Below, piece after piece: positions 1 to 7,688 of a stretch of DNA of 41,420 nt. The notes under the pieces were generated by a model that was given only the letters and a program-made list of their open reading frames with translations, was not told where the DNA came from and searched no databases. Each line of letters opens with the position of its first letter. Positions within the stretch are counted from its first letter, which is position 1. Location: positions 1 to 41,420 of the IMG/VR virus record IMGVR_UViG_3300035564_000042; one strand, written 5' to 3'. The stretch is from a virus. The position numbers and the translations under genes were made by a program.

Positions 1-39
1 ATCATCAAGGGGCATCCTCTGGATGCACCGCCCCTGTAA
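1..39 (+). CDS. 3' fragment of capsid-associated protein gene (overlap copy)
   Basis: The first 39 bases read IIKGHPLDAPPL then stop, identical to the end of the gene at 40896-41336. This is the wrap-around copy and not a separate gene. Confidence 0.9.
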   Translation: MIKGHPLDAPPL

Positions 40-66
40 CCTTAACCGTCCCTTTTAGTAGGGTAG

Positions 67-95
67 GAGGCCGGGGCTTCTCCGGCCCCGGCCTC
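67..95 (+). terminator. GC-rich hairpin after capsid-associated gene (left copy)
   Basis: An 11-bp perfect stem, GAGGCCGGGGC with GCCCCGGCCTC, closes a 7-base loop. It lies between the stop at 39 and the start at 125. No T-run follows, so it may act as a weak or Rho-assisted terminator, or as an mRNA 3'-end stabiliser, rather than a strong intrinsic terminator. Confidence 0.6.
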
Positions 96-124
96 TGTAA
101 CCAACGGAGATGGAGGATTGAAAG

Positions 125-754
125 ATGGCAGTAGATACTACCTATCAGCCCAAAACATATCGAAAAGACGGCGGCGACAAGATAATCGTTGCTAGTGGCG
201 GGAATATTACCGTCGAAAGCGGCGGAACCGTCACTGTCGAAAGCGGCGGCGTCGTGACCATCGCGGCGGTCGGCGGTCTGAAGATCGGCGTCGATAATGT
301 CGGCGTCGCTACCATTGCCGACGTGAGTGCAAACGCAGCTGAGATCAACATGGCGGCAGATAGTTCCGTAAATTCCGAAATCGTGACGGCGACCAATATT
401 ATTTTGGCAGCGGAAAGCGGATCAACCTATTTCCTCAATTCGGCAACCGAGTTTGCATCGACCCTTCCCGCTCCGGCCATTGGCCTTCGGTTCACATTCA
501 TCGTGAAGGCGGCTCCATCAGGGGCATCCTATACCATCCTCACCAATGCCTCGGCAAACATCTTGCGGGGTCATGTTCTCCCCGCTGACGGAGCTGCAGG
601 AGATACCGAAGAGTCCGGCGGCGATACCATCACGATCGTTGACGGCCAGGCGGTCGTCGGGGATCGCGTCGACGTCATTTCGGATGGAACATATTGGTAT
701 GTTCAGGCGGCCTGCAAGGTTGCCGCCGGTATCACCATTACGACAGCGAGCTAA
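125..754 (+). CDS. Beta-repeat capsid decoration/head-fibre-like protein
   Basis: 209 aa, with a GGAGG ribosome site in the terminal repeat just upstream. Residues 20-60 hold short Gly-Gly/Val/Thr repeats (GGNITVES, GGTVTVES, GGVVTIAA) that predict a beta-solenoid or triple beta-spiral shaft. The C-terminal two thirds is beta-rich with alternating Gly and Val and ends in a WYV-containing segment typical of phage fibre or decoration modules. On the closed circle it is the second gene after the major capsid gene, and it is followed by a strong terminator, so high-level expression as a virion surface protein is likely. No signal peptide, unlike the next four genes. Function is inferred from position and repeats; I do not recognise a characterised homologue. 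Confidence 0.6.
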   Translation: MAVDTTYQPKTYRKDGGDKIIVASGGNITVESGGTVTVESGGVVTIAAVGGLKIGVDNVGVATIADVSANAAEINMAADSSVNSEIVTATNIILAAESGSTYFLNSATEFASTLPAPAIGLRFTFIVKAAPSGASYTILTNASANILRGHVLPADGAAGDTEESGGDTITIVDGQAVVGDRVDVISDGTYWYVQAACKVAAGITITTAS

Positions 755-765
755 CCTTTTCTCCG

Positions 766-797
766 GGCGGGGTAGGCAATGCCGCCCCGCCTTTTTT
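766..797 (+). terminator. Rho-independent terminator
   Basis: Stem GGCGGGG/CCCCGCC, with an inner GGC/GCC pairing, is followed directly by TTTTTT at 792-797. It starts 11 bases after the stop at 754 and separates the decoration gene from the signal-peptide gene block. Confidence 0.85.
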
Positions 798-813
798 GAA
801 TGAGGATCGAACC

Positions 814-1296
814 ATGAAAAAAATTATCTTGATATTGGCCCTGGCCCTGGCCTTCTTGACATCCTCAGTGTGGGCCGCAACTCCCGGAACCTGCGTCCAA
901 ACGCCCTATCAACTTTCTCCGATGTCCTTTATGGTGCGATTCGTTTGCACGGACTCGGCCGATGGCGGGGGAATGGCGACACAGACGATCCCCGCAAGCA
1001 CCATGGCCGAACTGATCGGTAACTATTTCCTCTATTCCGTCACGGCTTATCGGACAGTCGGCGGAACGGCGCCGGATGCTGCCGATATTCAGGTGCTGAT
1101 GAATGGCATGGATTTGCTCGGCGGAAAGGGCGTCAATCTAATTCCTGCGACAGCCACGCCAAACGACACCCTTCCATACAGCGCCTTCATGGCGTCATAC
1201 CGATACGTGCGGATCAATAACACCATCACGATGCCGATAGCAAACCAGGCAACGGCCTCGGCAAACTATACCATTGACCTTGATTTTGAGAGGTGA
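814..1296 (+). CDS. Secreted protein with Sec signal peptide, unknown function
   Basis: 160 aa. The N-terminus is a textbook Sec signal: MKK, a hydrophobic core to about residue 17, then SSVWAA with likely cleavage after VWA near residue 21. The mature part is about 139 aa, beta-prone, with two cysteines (in GTCVQ and RFVCT) close enough to form a periplasmic disulfide. Start chosen at 814 because the signal begins there; the frame is open further upstream but would run through the terminator. First of four consecutive signal-peptide genes. Could be a periplasmic or surface protein made during infection, or a virion protein exported before assembly. No family recognised. Confidence 0.6.
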   Translation: MKKIILILALALAFLTSSVWAATPGTCVQTPYQLSPMSFMVRFVCTDSADGGGMATQTIPASTMAELIGNYFLYSVTAYRTVGGTAPDAADIQVLMNGMDLLGGKGVNLIPATATPNDTLPYSAFMASYRYVRINNTITMPIANQATASANYTIDLDFER

Positions 1297-1301
1297 CGGC
1301 C

Positions 1302-2189
1302 ATGAAGAAACTACTTTCAATCCTGATCATCCTCCTGGCCTTCGGGCAGGCCATGGCCTTCCCGCCGAGTCCACCGTCGAGCGGCGGTTCCACCACCGTT
1401 GTCGACGCCCTTACCTCAACCTCCTCGACATCGGCCCTTTCTGCCGGGCAGGGGAAGATTCTGAATGATGGGAAGGCTCCTGCCGCCGTCCATACCTACG
1501 GCCTCGAATCTGCAAAGCCCGCAACTTGTACCGCTGGGCAAGGCACCTACTTTGCAACCAATACAAATGGCGGGACTTTGTATTTCTGCGATTCGACGAA
1601 CCACTGGACGGCTTTTTGGGCACTTGGAGCGGACGGCACATACCAATGGAATGTACTGAATAATACAACCTTCACCCCAACCGCTAGCACATACGGTATG
1701 GCCTTTGTAGGCGGTGTGCCGAAGTTTATCATCAATGGGACGAAGTTTTCTCCAGCTTACTCGGCGGATGGATCTCCGGTGACGGACCCGGCCTCTATTG
1801 CAACGGCGCAGACCCTTACCAACAAAACCTTTACCGGCGAAACCTACCCTACCTACGCCTCCACTGGCACCACCGACCAAGGCACGAAAAACATTAACAT
1901 TGACGGTGCGTCTTATGGTGATTACCTCTATTCACCACTGGCAGGCACAGCGGGAACCTACACGCCGGTCATTACCTCTGCTCCAGGATCGGGGAATGTT
2001 CGGTACATTACTTTGACTCTTGGCGGGGGGACGAACGGGATCACTACTATAACCTGGACGAATGTGGATACTATTGGGGGCACGATGGCTACGGCGGTCA
2101 CGGCTACAAAATTCAGCCATTATGCCTGTAAAATCCCGGCAAGCGGTCATGCTCAATGCGCCGTAATTGGCGAGAATAAGGACTATTGA
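1302..2189 (+). CDS. Signal-peptide-bearing fibre-like protein
   Basis: 295 aa. Residues 1-19 are a Sec signal (MKK, leucine/isoleucine core, QAMA cleavage site). Next comes a low-complexity Pro/Ser/Thr stretch, then TSTSSTSALSAGQGKILND, which resembles the linker found in many phage tail-fibre proteins, and TAQTLTNKTFTG, another fibre-type motif. The rest is Gly/Thr/Ser-rich beta structure with four cysteines. ATG at 1302 preferred over GTG at 1293 because it begins the signal peptide and has GAGAGG upstream; the GTG would overlap the previous stop. A fibre-like protein with an export signal is odd, because tail fibres normally assemble in the cytoplasm. Confidence 0.55.
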   Translation: MKKLLSILIILLAFGQAMAFPPSPPSSGGSTTVVDALTSTSSTSALSAGQGKILNDGKAPAAVHTYGLESAKPATCTAGQGTYFATNTNGGTLYFCDSTNHWTAFWALGADGTYQWNVLNNTTFTPTASTYGMAFVGGVPKFIINGTKFSPAYSADGSPVTDPASIATAQTLTNKTFTGETYPTYASTGTTDQGTKNINIDGASYGDYLYSPLAGTAGTYTPVITSAPGSGNVRYITLTLGGGTNGITTITWTNVDTIGGTMATAVTATKFSHYACKIPASGHAQCAVIGENKDY

Positions 2190-2190
2190 T

Positions 2191-2772
2191 ATGAGACGAT
2201 TTATTATTTCCTTATGCTTTTTGTTGATCGCTACACCTTGCTTCTCGGCAGGTCCGGGGATATTCATGGGGGCAGGCTCAGGGGCGGCGGCTCCCGTATG
2301 TGCTGGTACAAATAGTTGGATAGGGTACGGTGGAGGAAGTACATATTCGGGAACATATAATACTTGGGCAGTTCAAACACAAGTATCTAATTGGAAAACT
2401 CCTGCCGGAGTTTCAAAAGTTTGCTCATTAAAACAAGATGCGAGAGTAGTAAGCGGATCAGGGAATGTACGAATGTCTCTCTACGATACATCCTGGAATC
2501 TAATATGCCAATGCTCAAGTGAAATAGCTGTTACATCAGCAGGTTATTATGAATGTGCATATCCCAACCTAACAGGACCTTGCAACGTATCTCCAGAAAC
2601 AGATTATAAATACGCCGTTACAAAAGATGGGGATACCCAGCTTCATTATGAATCAGAAGCGGCAGGATCTGGATGGATCTATGGTGCTGAGTATACAGGT
2701 GGATTCCCTGCAACTTGGACCACAGAAACAACAACCGCACTCATGGCACATGGGGTAGTAGGGGTTCAATAA
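2191..2772 (+). CDS. Signal-peptide-bearing beta-sandwich-like protein
   Basis: 193 aa. Sec signal at 1-20 (MRR, hydrophobic core, PCFSA). The mature region has six cysteines and a pattern like small jelly-roll or carbohydrate-binding modules (SLYDTSWNLICQC, then YYECAYPNL and WIYGAEYTGGFPATW). ATG at 2191 follows the previous stop by one base and the stop overlaps the next ATG (TAATG), so translation is probably coupled. Base composition in this gene is visibly more AT-rich than in the neighbouring virion genes, which fits separate acquisition. Sugar-binding at the cell surface is a guess from fold impression and the adjacent beta-helix protein. Confidence 0.5.
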   Translation: MRRFIISLCFLLIATPCFSAGPGIFMGAGSGAAAPVCAGTNSWIGYGGGSTYSGTYNTWAVQTQVSNWKTPAGVSKVCSLKQDARVVSGSGNVRMSLYDTSWNLICQCSSEIAVTSAGYYECAYPNLTGPCNVSPETDYKYAVTKDGDTQLHYESEAAGSGWIYGAEYTGGFPATWTTETTTALMAHGVVGVQ

Positions 2773-4439
2773 TGCGTAGAATAGTTTTTCTAATTGTTGT
2801 TTTTCTATCACTTCCTTGCCCATTATGGGCAGCGGGAACAACTCGCTATGTTGACGGGACACTGGCGGCAAGTTGTACGTCGGGTGAGTATTCCATTGCC
2901 AATCGCACCTGCACGGGTTCGGATGGAAACGCCTATAAGACGTTTCAGGCCGGGTTAAATGCGACCCTAACGGCTAGCGATATGCTGTACCTAAGAGCCG
3001 GAAACTATTATGAGGATGAGCTTGTCACAAAGGCGAGCGGATCTTCAGGGACGGTAATCACGATTGCTAAATATCTTTCTGAAACGGTTAATATCTCTAG
3101 GATCACCATAGCCCATAATTACAATACTCTTTCTGGATTGCATGTTGTGACTCTCGGATTAGGCAACACGGCCTATGCGGGAATCGTCATCACCGGAAGC
3201 TATAACACAGTTTCCGGGAACACCATCCATGGCGTCACGCCTATGTACACCACAGCCGGAGCTTACGGGATGACTGTGTCCGGGGCGAGTAATACGATTT
3301 TCGGGAATACCTTCGATGGGGGCCTTTGCTATGCGGGGAAACACACAGGATCGAACGGAAGTGCCACATTGGTGGATTCCACAAAAGCATGGTCAGCCGG
3401 AGAACTCAACGGCACTGCAATCAGAAATTGGGACCAGGACGCGAACTGTCTCAGTGTAACCAATACTGCGGCGACGGAGATCACCTGCCCACTGGCCGGA
3501 GGGGTCACATGGAATACGGGCGACGGATATGTGGTAGGGAATAGCATTTATATTTCGATACTTAACGAGGGAGATTCCAACACTTATTCAGGGAACACTT
3601 TTAAGAGAATCTGTGACTCTGAAAGAATCTTTGATCTCGATAAAAACAACGGACATATCACGGGCAATGAATTTTACAGTATTTATGAGAGTCATTCCAA
3701 TGCTGCTCCACATACAGATTTATTCCAGGTTCAGTCCGCAGGTTCGGGGGGAACGACCTTTCACGGCTGGATTATTGAAAACAACTATGCTCACGACATC
3801 CAAGGTCAAATAGGGATTAATGAGAGTCCGGACAGCGATCAACCGAAGATCCGGAATAATGTCTTTGCAAACATCAACCAGGCGGAAATGCTTGGTGGAG
3901 ATATTTACAACAATACTTATTTCAACTGTGGCGGGAATAATGCATCATCAGATCATAGGATTATAGCGATAGGCGATGGGAATCTTGTTAAGAATAATGT
4001 TTTTATCGCAGCTGTGACAGACGACACCCAAATCACGGGCGTGGGGATTCCTACATCTTGCGTTACCCCCCCAGTTATCCTAAACAATTATTACGGCATG
4101 GTGGACTTCACGGCAAGGAATAGTGCGACTGTGACGGGCGCACCGGTGGTTTGCTCAGGTAGTAAAGAGGACGTTCGGCTAGGAGATACCATGGCGGTCA
4201 ATGGTGGCGATCCGAAGTTCGTCGCCCCTTATACGGACTGCGTGAATAACACATGCAATTTCCATTTACAGTCGAGCAGTCCATTAATTGGGAAGGGTGT
4301 TCAGCTCAATGCTTCATTCACGGTTGATAAGGATGGAGTGACTCGCGGTGCGGCCTGGGACATCGGGGCCTATGAATATGGCGGCTCTACACCTTCTTCC
4401 GCCACCATGTCCGGCGGGTCTTGGACTGGTAGATTTTAA
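2772..4439 (+). CDS. Secreted parallel beta-helix protein (pectate-lyase-like)
   Basis: 555 aa. Residues 1-20 are a Sec signal (MRRIVFLIVVFLSLPCPLWA). From about 35 to 510 the protein shows right-handed beta-helix character: repeated Asn ladders and turns such as NTLSGLHV, NTVSGNTIH, NTIFGNTFDG, GHITGNEFYS and IIENNYAHDI. Near the C-terminus, SSPLIGKG and WDIGAYEY form the signature that closes many PbH1/NosD-type extracellular helix proteins. Such proteins usually bind or cleave acidic polysaccharide, which would suit a depolymerase. The signal peptide argues for export from the infected cell, or for the gene having been taken from a secreted host protein. No catalytic residues can be assigned by eye. 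Confidence 0.7.
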   Translation: MRRIVFLIVVFLSLPCPLWAAGTTRYVDGTLAASCTSGEYSIANRTCTGSDGNAYKTFQAGLNATLTASDMLYLRAGNYYEDELVTKASGSSGTVITIAKYLSETVNISRITIAHNYNTLSGLHVVTLGLGNTAYAGIVITGSYNTVSGNTIHGVTPMYTTAGAYGMTVSGASNTIFGNTFDGGLCYAGKHTGSNGSATLVDSTKAWSAGELNGTAIRNWDQDANCLSVTNTAATEITCPLAGGVTWNTGDGYVVGNSIYISILNEGDSNTYSGNTFKRICDSERIFDLDKNNGHITGNEFYSIYESHSNAAPHTDLFQVQSAGSGGTTFHGWIIENNYAHDIQGQIGINESPDSDQPKIRNNVFANINQAEMLGGDIYNNTYFNCGGNNASSDHRIIAIGDGNLVKNNVFIAAVTDDTQITGVGIPTSCVTPPVILNNYYGMVDFTARNSATVTGAPVVCSGSKEDVRLGDTMAVNGGDPKFVAPYTDCVNNTCNFHLQSSSPLIGKGVQLNASFTVDKDGVTRGAAWDIGAYEYGGSTPSSATMSGGSWTGRF

Positions 4440-4505
4440 TTCTGTTCGGAAAGGTGCTCAGTTCTAAGGCTTTGTAACAAATTCAGTTCAATAGGATGGT
4501 TATGA

Positions 4506-4808
4506 ATGGGAGATCCGAGTCCGATGGCAATAGCCCTTATAGGCGTGATAGGTGGTATCCTTGTCTGCATGATCAGCCTTTTGATTGCAATGGTAGTAGG
4601 GCTGAAGAAGGATGTGGAAGGGAACTATACGACCACCAACCGGAAGATTGATGCTATCACAGATCGTCTGCTCCATATGGTTCTGTCGGAAGATTACAAG
4701 TCCGACAAGAAGATGGTAGACCTCAAACTTGACGAACATGGGGATCGGATACTTACCCTTGAGATTCGGGTGAAGAACGTAACAGGGGGCAAAGATGATA
4801 AACAATAA
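4506..4808 (+). CDS. Single-TM coiled-coil membrane protein
   Basis: 100 aa. One transmembrane helix at about residues 7-32 (AIALIGVIGGILVCMISLLI) is followed by a charged, helical tail (60-100) with heptad-like spacing. This resembles phage haemolysin-XhlA-like or holin-accessory proteins in layout, but no motif fixes that. It overlaps the next gene by 14 bases. The 66 bases between 4440 and 4505 hold no gene and no clear hairpin. Possible roles are lysis accessory or a membrane anchor for the surface proteins upstream. Confidence 0.5.
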   Translation: MGDPSPMAIALIGVIGGILVCMISLLIAMVVGLKKDVEGNYTTTNRKIDAITDRLLHMVLSEDYKSDKKMVDLKLDEHGDRILTLEIRVKNVTGGKDDKQ

Positions 4809-5283
4809 GCCTTTATACCTGACGATTCTCTCAATGCTATCCTTCCTTGTCGTATCTCTTATAGTCATAATCATCATGGCCCTCTGGCCTTACGAACCCA
4901 TGAGGATAGACAAGTTTCTCGTGGATAAGACAGAAGTCTGCCGGGGGGGTGTCGTCACGTTTCAATTTGTAGGTGAGAAGATGACTGATGTTTCCCCAGA
5001 CATCTCTGTGGATTTTGTAGACGGTGAGGCCATACCGCTGATGACATACGCAGGCGCGAATCCAAAAGGGACACTCCTGAAGGCACGGAGCTTTGTCGTA
5101 CCGTTTCATTCAAAAGTAAATCAGGATTATCAAATAAGATGGACGGCGAAGTATCCTATGAATATCTTTAATAAAGTGACAATTACAAAGCTCAGTCCTT
5201 TTGTGAAGGTTTTGGACTGTCAGCCTCAACGGGGGATTCAAGGTAAGCAGGGCGTCCCTGGTAAGAACTTCTGGGGGAAGTGA
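4795..5283 (+). CDS. Membrane-anchored beta-domain protein with collagen-like tail
   Basis: 162 aa. A transmembrane helix at about 7-31 (LSMLSFLVVSLIVIIIMALW) anchors an extracytoplasmic beta-sandwich-like domain (35-140) with two cysteines. The last residues read GIQGKQGVPGKN, four Gly-X-Y triplets like the start of a collagen-type trimeric stalk, cut short by the stop codon. The order suggests a topology with cytoplasmic N-terminus and external domain. The triplet run is too short to form a collagen helix alone; it may be a remnant. Unknown function; with its neighbour it may form a membrane complex. Confidence 0.5.
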   Translation: MINNKPLYLTILSMLSFLVVSLIVIIIMALWPYEPMRIDKFLVDKTEVCRGGVVTFQFVGEKMTDVSPDISVDFVDGEAIPLMTYAGANPKGTLLKARSFVVPFHSKVNQDYQIRWTAKYPMNIFNKVTITKLSPFVKVLDCQPQRGIQGKQGVPGKNFWGK

Positions 5284-5300
5284 TCGACAAGCGACCCAAA

Positions 5301-5564
5301 AACGTGGTAGGTTTGTAATAAACAGGCAGGCAGCCCATAAATAAAAAATAAGGAGGAAACAGATGACCGACAACGTATTAAACAAACTCGAATCGTTGCG
5401 ACTCGCTACTCTAATAATGTGTCAGAGTGCGACGGCAGGTAAAGGAGAGGGGCGGCCATCCCCATCCGAAGTATTAATGGAAGCCAAAAAGATTCACGAC
5501 TGGCTAAAGGACGACAAAGGATAACTTAACAAGGCGCTGCCTGCCTTTTATAGAACGTGGTAGG
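5301..5564. repeat. Direct and inverted repeats flanking a small gene
   Basis: AACGTGGTAGG occurs at 5301-5311 and again at 5554-5564. Inside these, GGCAGGCAGC (5325-5334) is the reverse complement of GCTGCCTGCC (5536-5545), which is followed by TTTTA. The small gene 5363-5524 sits between. The pattern could be the footprint of an inserted cassette, or a long-range mRNA stem with terminator character on its right side. Confidence 0.6.
5363..5524 (+). CDS. Small hypothetical protein
   Basis: 53 aa, mostly helical and charged, ending in KKIHDWLKDDKG. It has one of the best ribosome sites in the window (AAGGAGGAAACAG before ATG). No family recognised. It is flanked by paired direct and inverted repeats and lies in a short AT-rich stretch, so it may be a self-contained cassette. 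Confidence 0.55.
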   Translation: MTDNVLNKLESLRLATLIMCQSATAGKGEGRPSPSEVLMEAKKIHDWLKDDKG

Positions 5565-5586
5565 ATGAGGGCAATGGAGGGGATTT

Positions 5587-5766
5587 ATGGGTTGGGTTAT
5601 TATTATAATAGGTAGTGGACTTGCATTTCTCGGCGTTTATCTTATAGGATTTATTTCTTATACCGATGATTTTACGGAGATCATTGTGGGGAGATCTCTT
5701 GGGCTGATGTCCATTGTCGTGGCTTATTTTTCCATCCATGCTGGTCTTCGTTTAATACAAATGTGA
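5587..5766 (+). CDS. Small two-TM membrane protein
   Basis: 59 aa with two hydrophobic helices (about 3-24 and 37-54) joined by an acidic loop, SYTDDFTE. A GGAGGGG ribosome site lies directly upstream. It sits upstream of the lysis cassette, so a holin or antiholin role is possible, but two-helix proteins are common in phage genomes and nothing specific can be seen. Confidence 0.5.
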   Translation: MGWVIIIIGSGLAFLGVYLIGFISYTDDFTEIIVGRSLGLMSIVVAYFSIHAGLRLIQM

Positions 5767-5776
5767 GGGGGGATTT

Positions 5777-7003
5777 ATGATCTGCGATCATTTCAACAAT
5801 AACGGGGATTTTGAACGGGTGGCCGGCCGAAAACTGACCGACGATGAGGCCCGGTTTATCCATGTGGCCTACTCGCAGAGCGAGATTATCGAAGCCCTTT
5901 ATAAACAGGCAGTCTTGATTGATCCTCCCTACGCCAATGATCTTTACACGAAGTTTCTCGCGGGAGGTCACGACCCTGACAATTTGATCAAGAATGCTTT
6001 CCCTCAAATCATCGCGCAAGGAAAATCGGAGCCAGCCGTTCCTCTACCCGTGCCGGATGGAGGACTGGCCCCTCAGCAGACGGGGTTTGTCACCCCGAAG
6101 GTTCCGGGGCCGATATTCATGTCCTCGCTTCCCATGCCTGATGGTCTTTTGATAGGGACGTATAGACCAGCAAGGATTCTGCGCTTTGACGGAGCGATCC
6201 ATGAGGAGTTGGCAACCGGGGCAGAGTCATTTTACTTCCCGTGGATGTGTCCCGATGGTCAACCGATATGGACTACCGAATGTGACCATGCTGCAATTTA
6301 TGGGCGTGACTTTGAGGGTGATTGGTGTAAGCATAACACAAGCCCCCTCGAAAACGCTCTTACCTTCGAGCCCTACCGAATCGGCGACAACCTCTATTGC
6401 TGGCGCCCGGACTATGCCGGGGCAACCTCTGGCACAATAATCAAAGGTGACGTGAACGGATTAAACTGGACACCTTACAGGACGCTCTCAGGGAAGCAGC
6501 TCTTGAACATGGGGAGCGATGGGAACACTCTTCGGCTTGTCGGGAACATGAACGGATATCCCATAGTTACAGATGATACGGGGAAGGTGATTTACAAACG
6601 AGAAGAATACGCTGACAACACCTATGCGTATTGCATCGGAAACAATGGCGTCTGGAACTTCGGTGCAAATTCTCTGAGCGAAAAGACTGACCACCGGAGA
6701 GCCTACATAGATGTTTGGGATGGCAATCTTCATTCAGTGTGCGATCTTGACCGACCCTGGGTCATGGATATGCAGGTTTTTGATGGGCATAGGTACGCTC
6801 TATCCTCTGTCTGGAATGAGACAGATCACCAGACGGCACAACTCCATAGATCAGATGGTGGACAGAAATGGGAGCATGTTTGCGACATTCCGATGCCCTC
6901 GGCGATCAGTATGAGCTTCGTTCCGGGCGGGGTGTATATCAGCGGCGGACTTTACGGGCAGTGGGGCGCGGTGTATTTCGTGAAACTAGAGGATGCGGCA
7001 TGA
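5777..7003 (+). CDS. Beta-propeller-like protein, unknown function
   Basis: 408 aa. Residues 1-90 form a helical domain (DDEARFIHVAYSQSEIIEAL). A Pro-rich linker (about 85-115) precedes a 290-aa all-beta region with recurring blades: YFPWMCPDGQPIWTT, NLYCWRPDYAG, TLRLVGNMNGYPIV, GVWNFGAN and GGVYISGGLYGQWGAVYF. The spacing of W/G-containing strands resembles a six- or seven-bladed propeller of sialidase or Kelch type, though no Asp-box is seen. No signal peptide. Its stop overlaps the start of the hydrolase gene (ATGA). It could be a host-surface or glycan-binding virion component. Assignment rests only on repeat impression. Confidence 0.45.
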   Translation: MICDHFNNNGDFERVAGRKLTDDEARFIHVAYSQSEIIEALYKQAVLIDPPYANDLYTKFLAGGHDPDNLIKNAFPQIIAQGKSEPAVPLPVPDGGLAPQQTGFVTPKVPGPIFMSSLPMPDGLLIGTYRPARILRFDGAIHEELATGAESFYFPWMCPDGQPIWTTECDHAAIYGRDFEGDWCKHNTSPLENALTFEPYRIGDNLYCWRPDYAGATSGTIIKGDVNGLNWTPYRTLSGKQLLNMGSDGNTLRLVGNMNGYPIVTDDTGKVIYKREEYADNTYAYCIGNNGVWNFGANSLSEKTDHRRAYIDVWDGNLHSVCDLDRPWVMDMQVFDGHRYALSSVWNETDHQTAQLHRSDGGQKWEHVCDIPMPSAISMSFVPGGVYISGGLYGQWGAVYFVKLEDAA

Positions 7004-7440
7004 ACCCCGTTTTCCTTACCCTCTCAGACAAGCAGATAATGGCCTTAACCCTTTACGGAGAGGCAAGGGGTGAGCCGTGCGAGGGGAAAATTGCTGTGGG
7101 ATCGGTTATTCTTGAGCGGGTCGAGCATCGGGATTGGGACGGGAAGACAATCCCCGAAGTCTGCCTTAAGCCGTGGCAGTTCTCATGCTTTAACGAGAAA
7201 GACCCGAATTACTGGATAATGGTTCATATTGCAGAGCATTGGGATTATGAGATGAAGTACAATAAGTATCTAAATGACTGCTACACGATTGCCAGCGGGT
7301 TGATTGATGGTTCAATTACCCGAACAAAAGAAATCGCTGAAAACCATGCCACTCAGTACATCCGGATCGACTGTAACGCACCCTGGGAGAAGGAAATGAA
7401 AAAGGTTACAACGATTGGAGGTCATGATTTTTACGCATGA
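7000..7440 (+). CDS. Cell-wall hydrolase, SleB-like (endolysin)
   Basis: 146 aa, matching the core of the SleB/CwlJ hydrolase family (Hydrolase_2). The hallmark LTLYGEARGEP is at 16-26 with the likely catalytic Glu21, followed by GKIAVGSVILERV and TIPEVCLKPWQFSCFN (50-65), the conserved QFSC block. Family members cleave peptidoglycan glycan strands as lytic transglycosylases. Many phages use this domain as endolysin, which fits the small basic and holin-like ORFs directly downstream. No signal peptide or TM segment, so release would depend on a holin. ATG at 7000 overlaps the previous stop. Confidence 0.85.
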   Translation: MNPVFLTLSDKQIMALTLYGEARGEPCEGKIAVGSVILERVEHRDWDGKTIPEVCLKPWQFSCFNEKDPNYWIMVHIAEHWDYEMKYNKYLNDCYTIASGLIDGSITRTKEIAENHATQYIRIDCNAPWEKEMKKVTTIGGHDFYA

Positions 7441-7520
7441 AAGGCACGGCGGCCAAACTCAAACAGGAGGCCCGGAAACAGAAAAGGGCGAAGAGAAAAA
7501 AGAAAGGACGGAAACCATGA
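7437..7520 (+). CDS. 27-aa highly basic peptide
   Basis: Reads MKGTAAKLKQEARKQ then a run of Arg and Lys to the end: 14 of 27 residues are Lys or Arg. Its ATG overlaps the hydrolase stop (ATGA at 7437) and its own stop overlaps the holin-like start (ATGA at 7517), the same coupling used by proven genes here. That arrangement is the main support. Too short for a family call; could be a coupling ORF or a nucleic-acid- or membrane-binding peptide. Confidence 0.4.
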   Translation: MKGTAAKLKQEARKQKRAKRKKKGRKP

Positions 7521-7687
7521 AGTGGAAAAACTGGTTCACGACACTGAGCGGACTTTTGGCAGGACTACCGACGATCATTAACCAGATCACGCCGATCCTC
7601 CCGCCGAAATGGGCAGCGATCCTTTCGGCTCTTGGGGTTATTCTGACTGGTTTGAGCGCAAAAGATTTCAACGAAACGGGGAAATGA
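7517..7687 (+). CDS. Holin-like small protein
   Basis: 56 aa, beginning MKWKNWFTTLSGLLAGLP, with hydrophobic stretches at about 8-28 and 33-48 and a charged end, SAKDFNETGK. The form (KNW start, SGLLAGLPT, then a final AKDFN) is common in small phage proteins next to endolysins that are often annotated as holin-like. It directly follows the SleB-like gene through the 27-aa peptide. Start at 7517 preferred over the longer open frame upstream, which would overlap the hydrolase. Confidence 0.6.
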   Translation: MKWKNWFTTLSGLLAGLPTIINQITPILPPKWAAILSALGVILTGLSAKDFNETGK

Positions 7688-7688
7688 G

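Larger units (their letters stand above)
1..123. repeat. Terminal direct repeat (left copy), circular overlap
   Basis: Bases 1-123 are identical to 41298-41420. Both copies carry the last 12 codons and stop of the capsid-associated gene, a GC-rich hairpin and the ribosome-binding site of the next gene. The likeliest cause is a circular or circularly permuted genome cut open by an assembler, giving a unit length of 41,297 bp. A true 123-bp virion terminal repeat is possible but less likely for an HK97-type terminase with an adjacent HNH nuclease. Confidence 0.95.
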
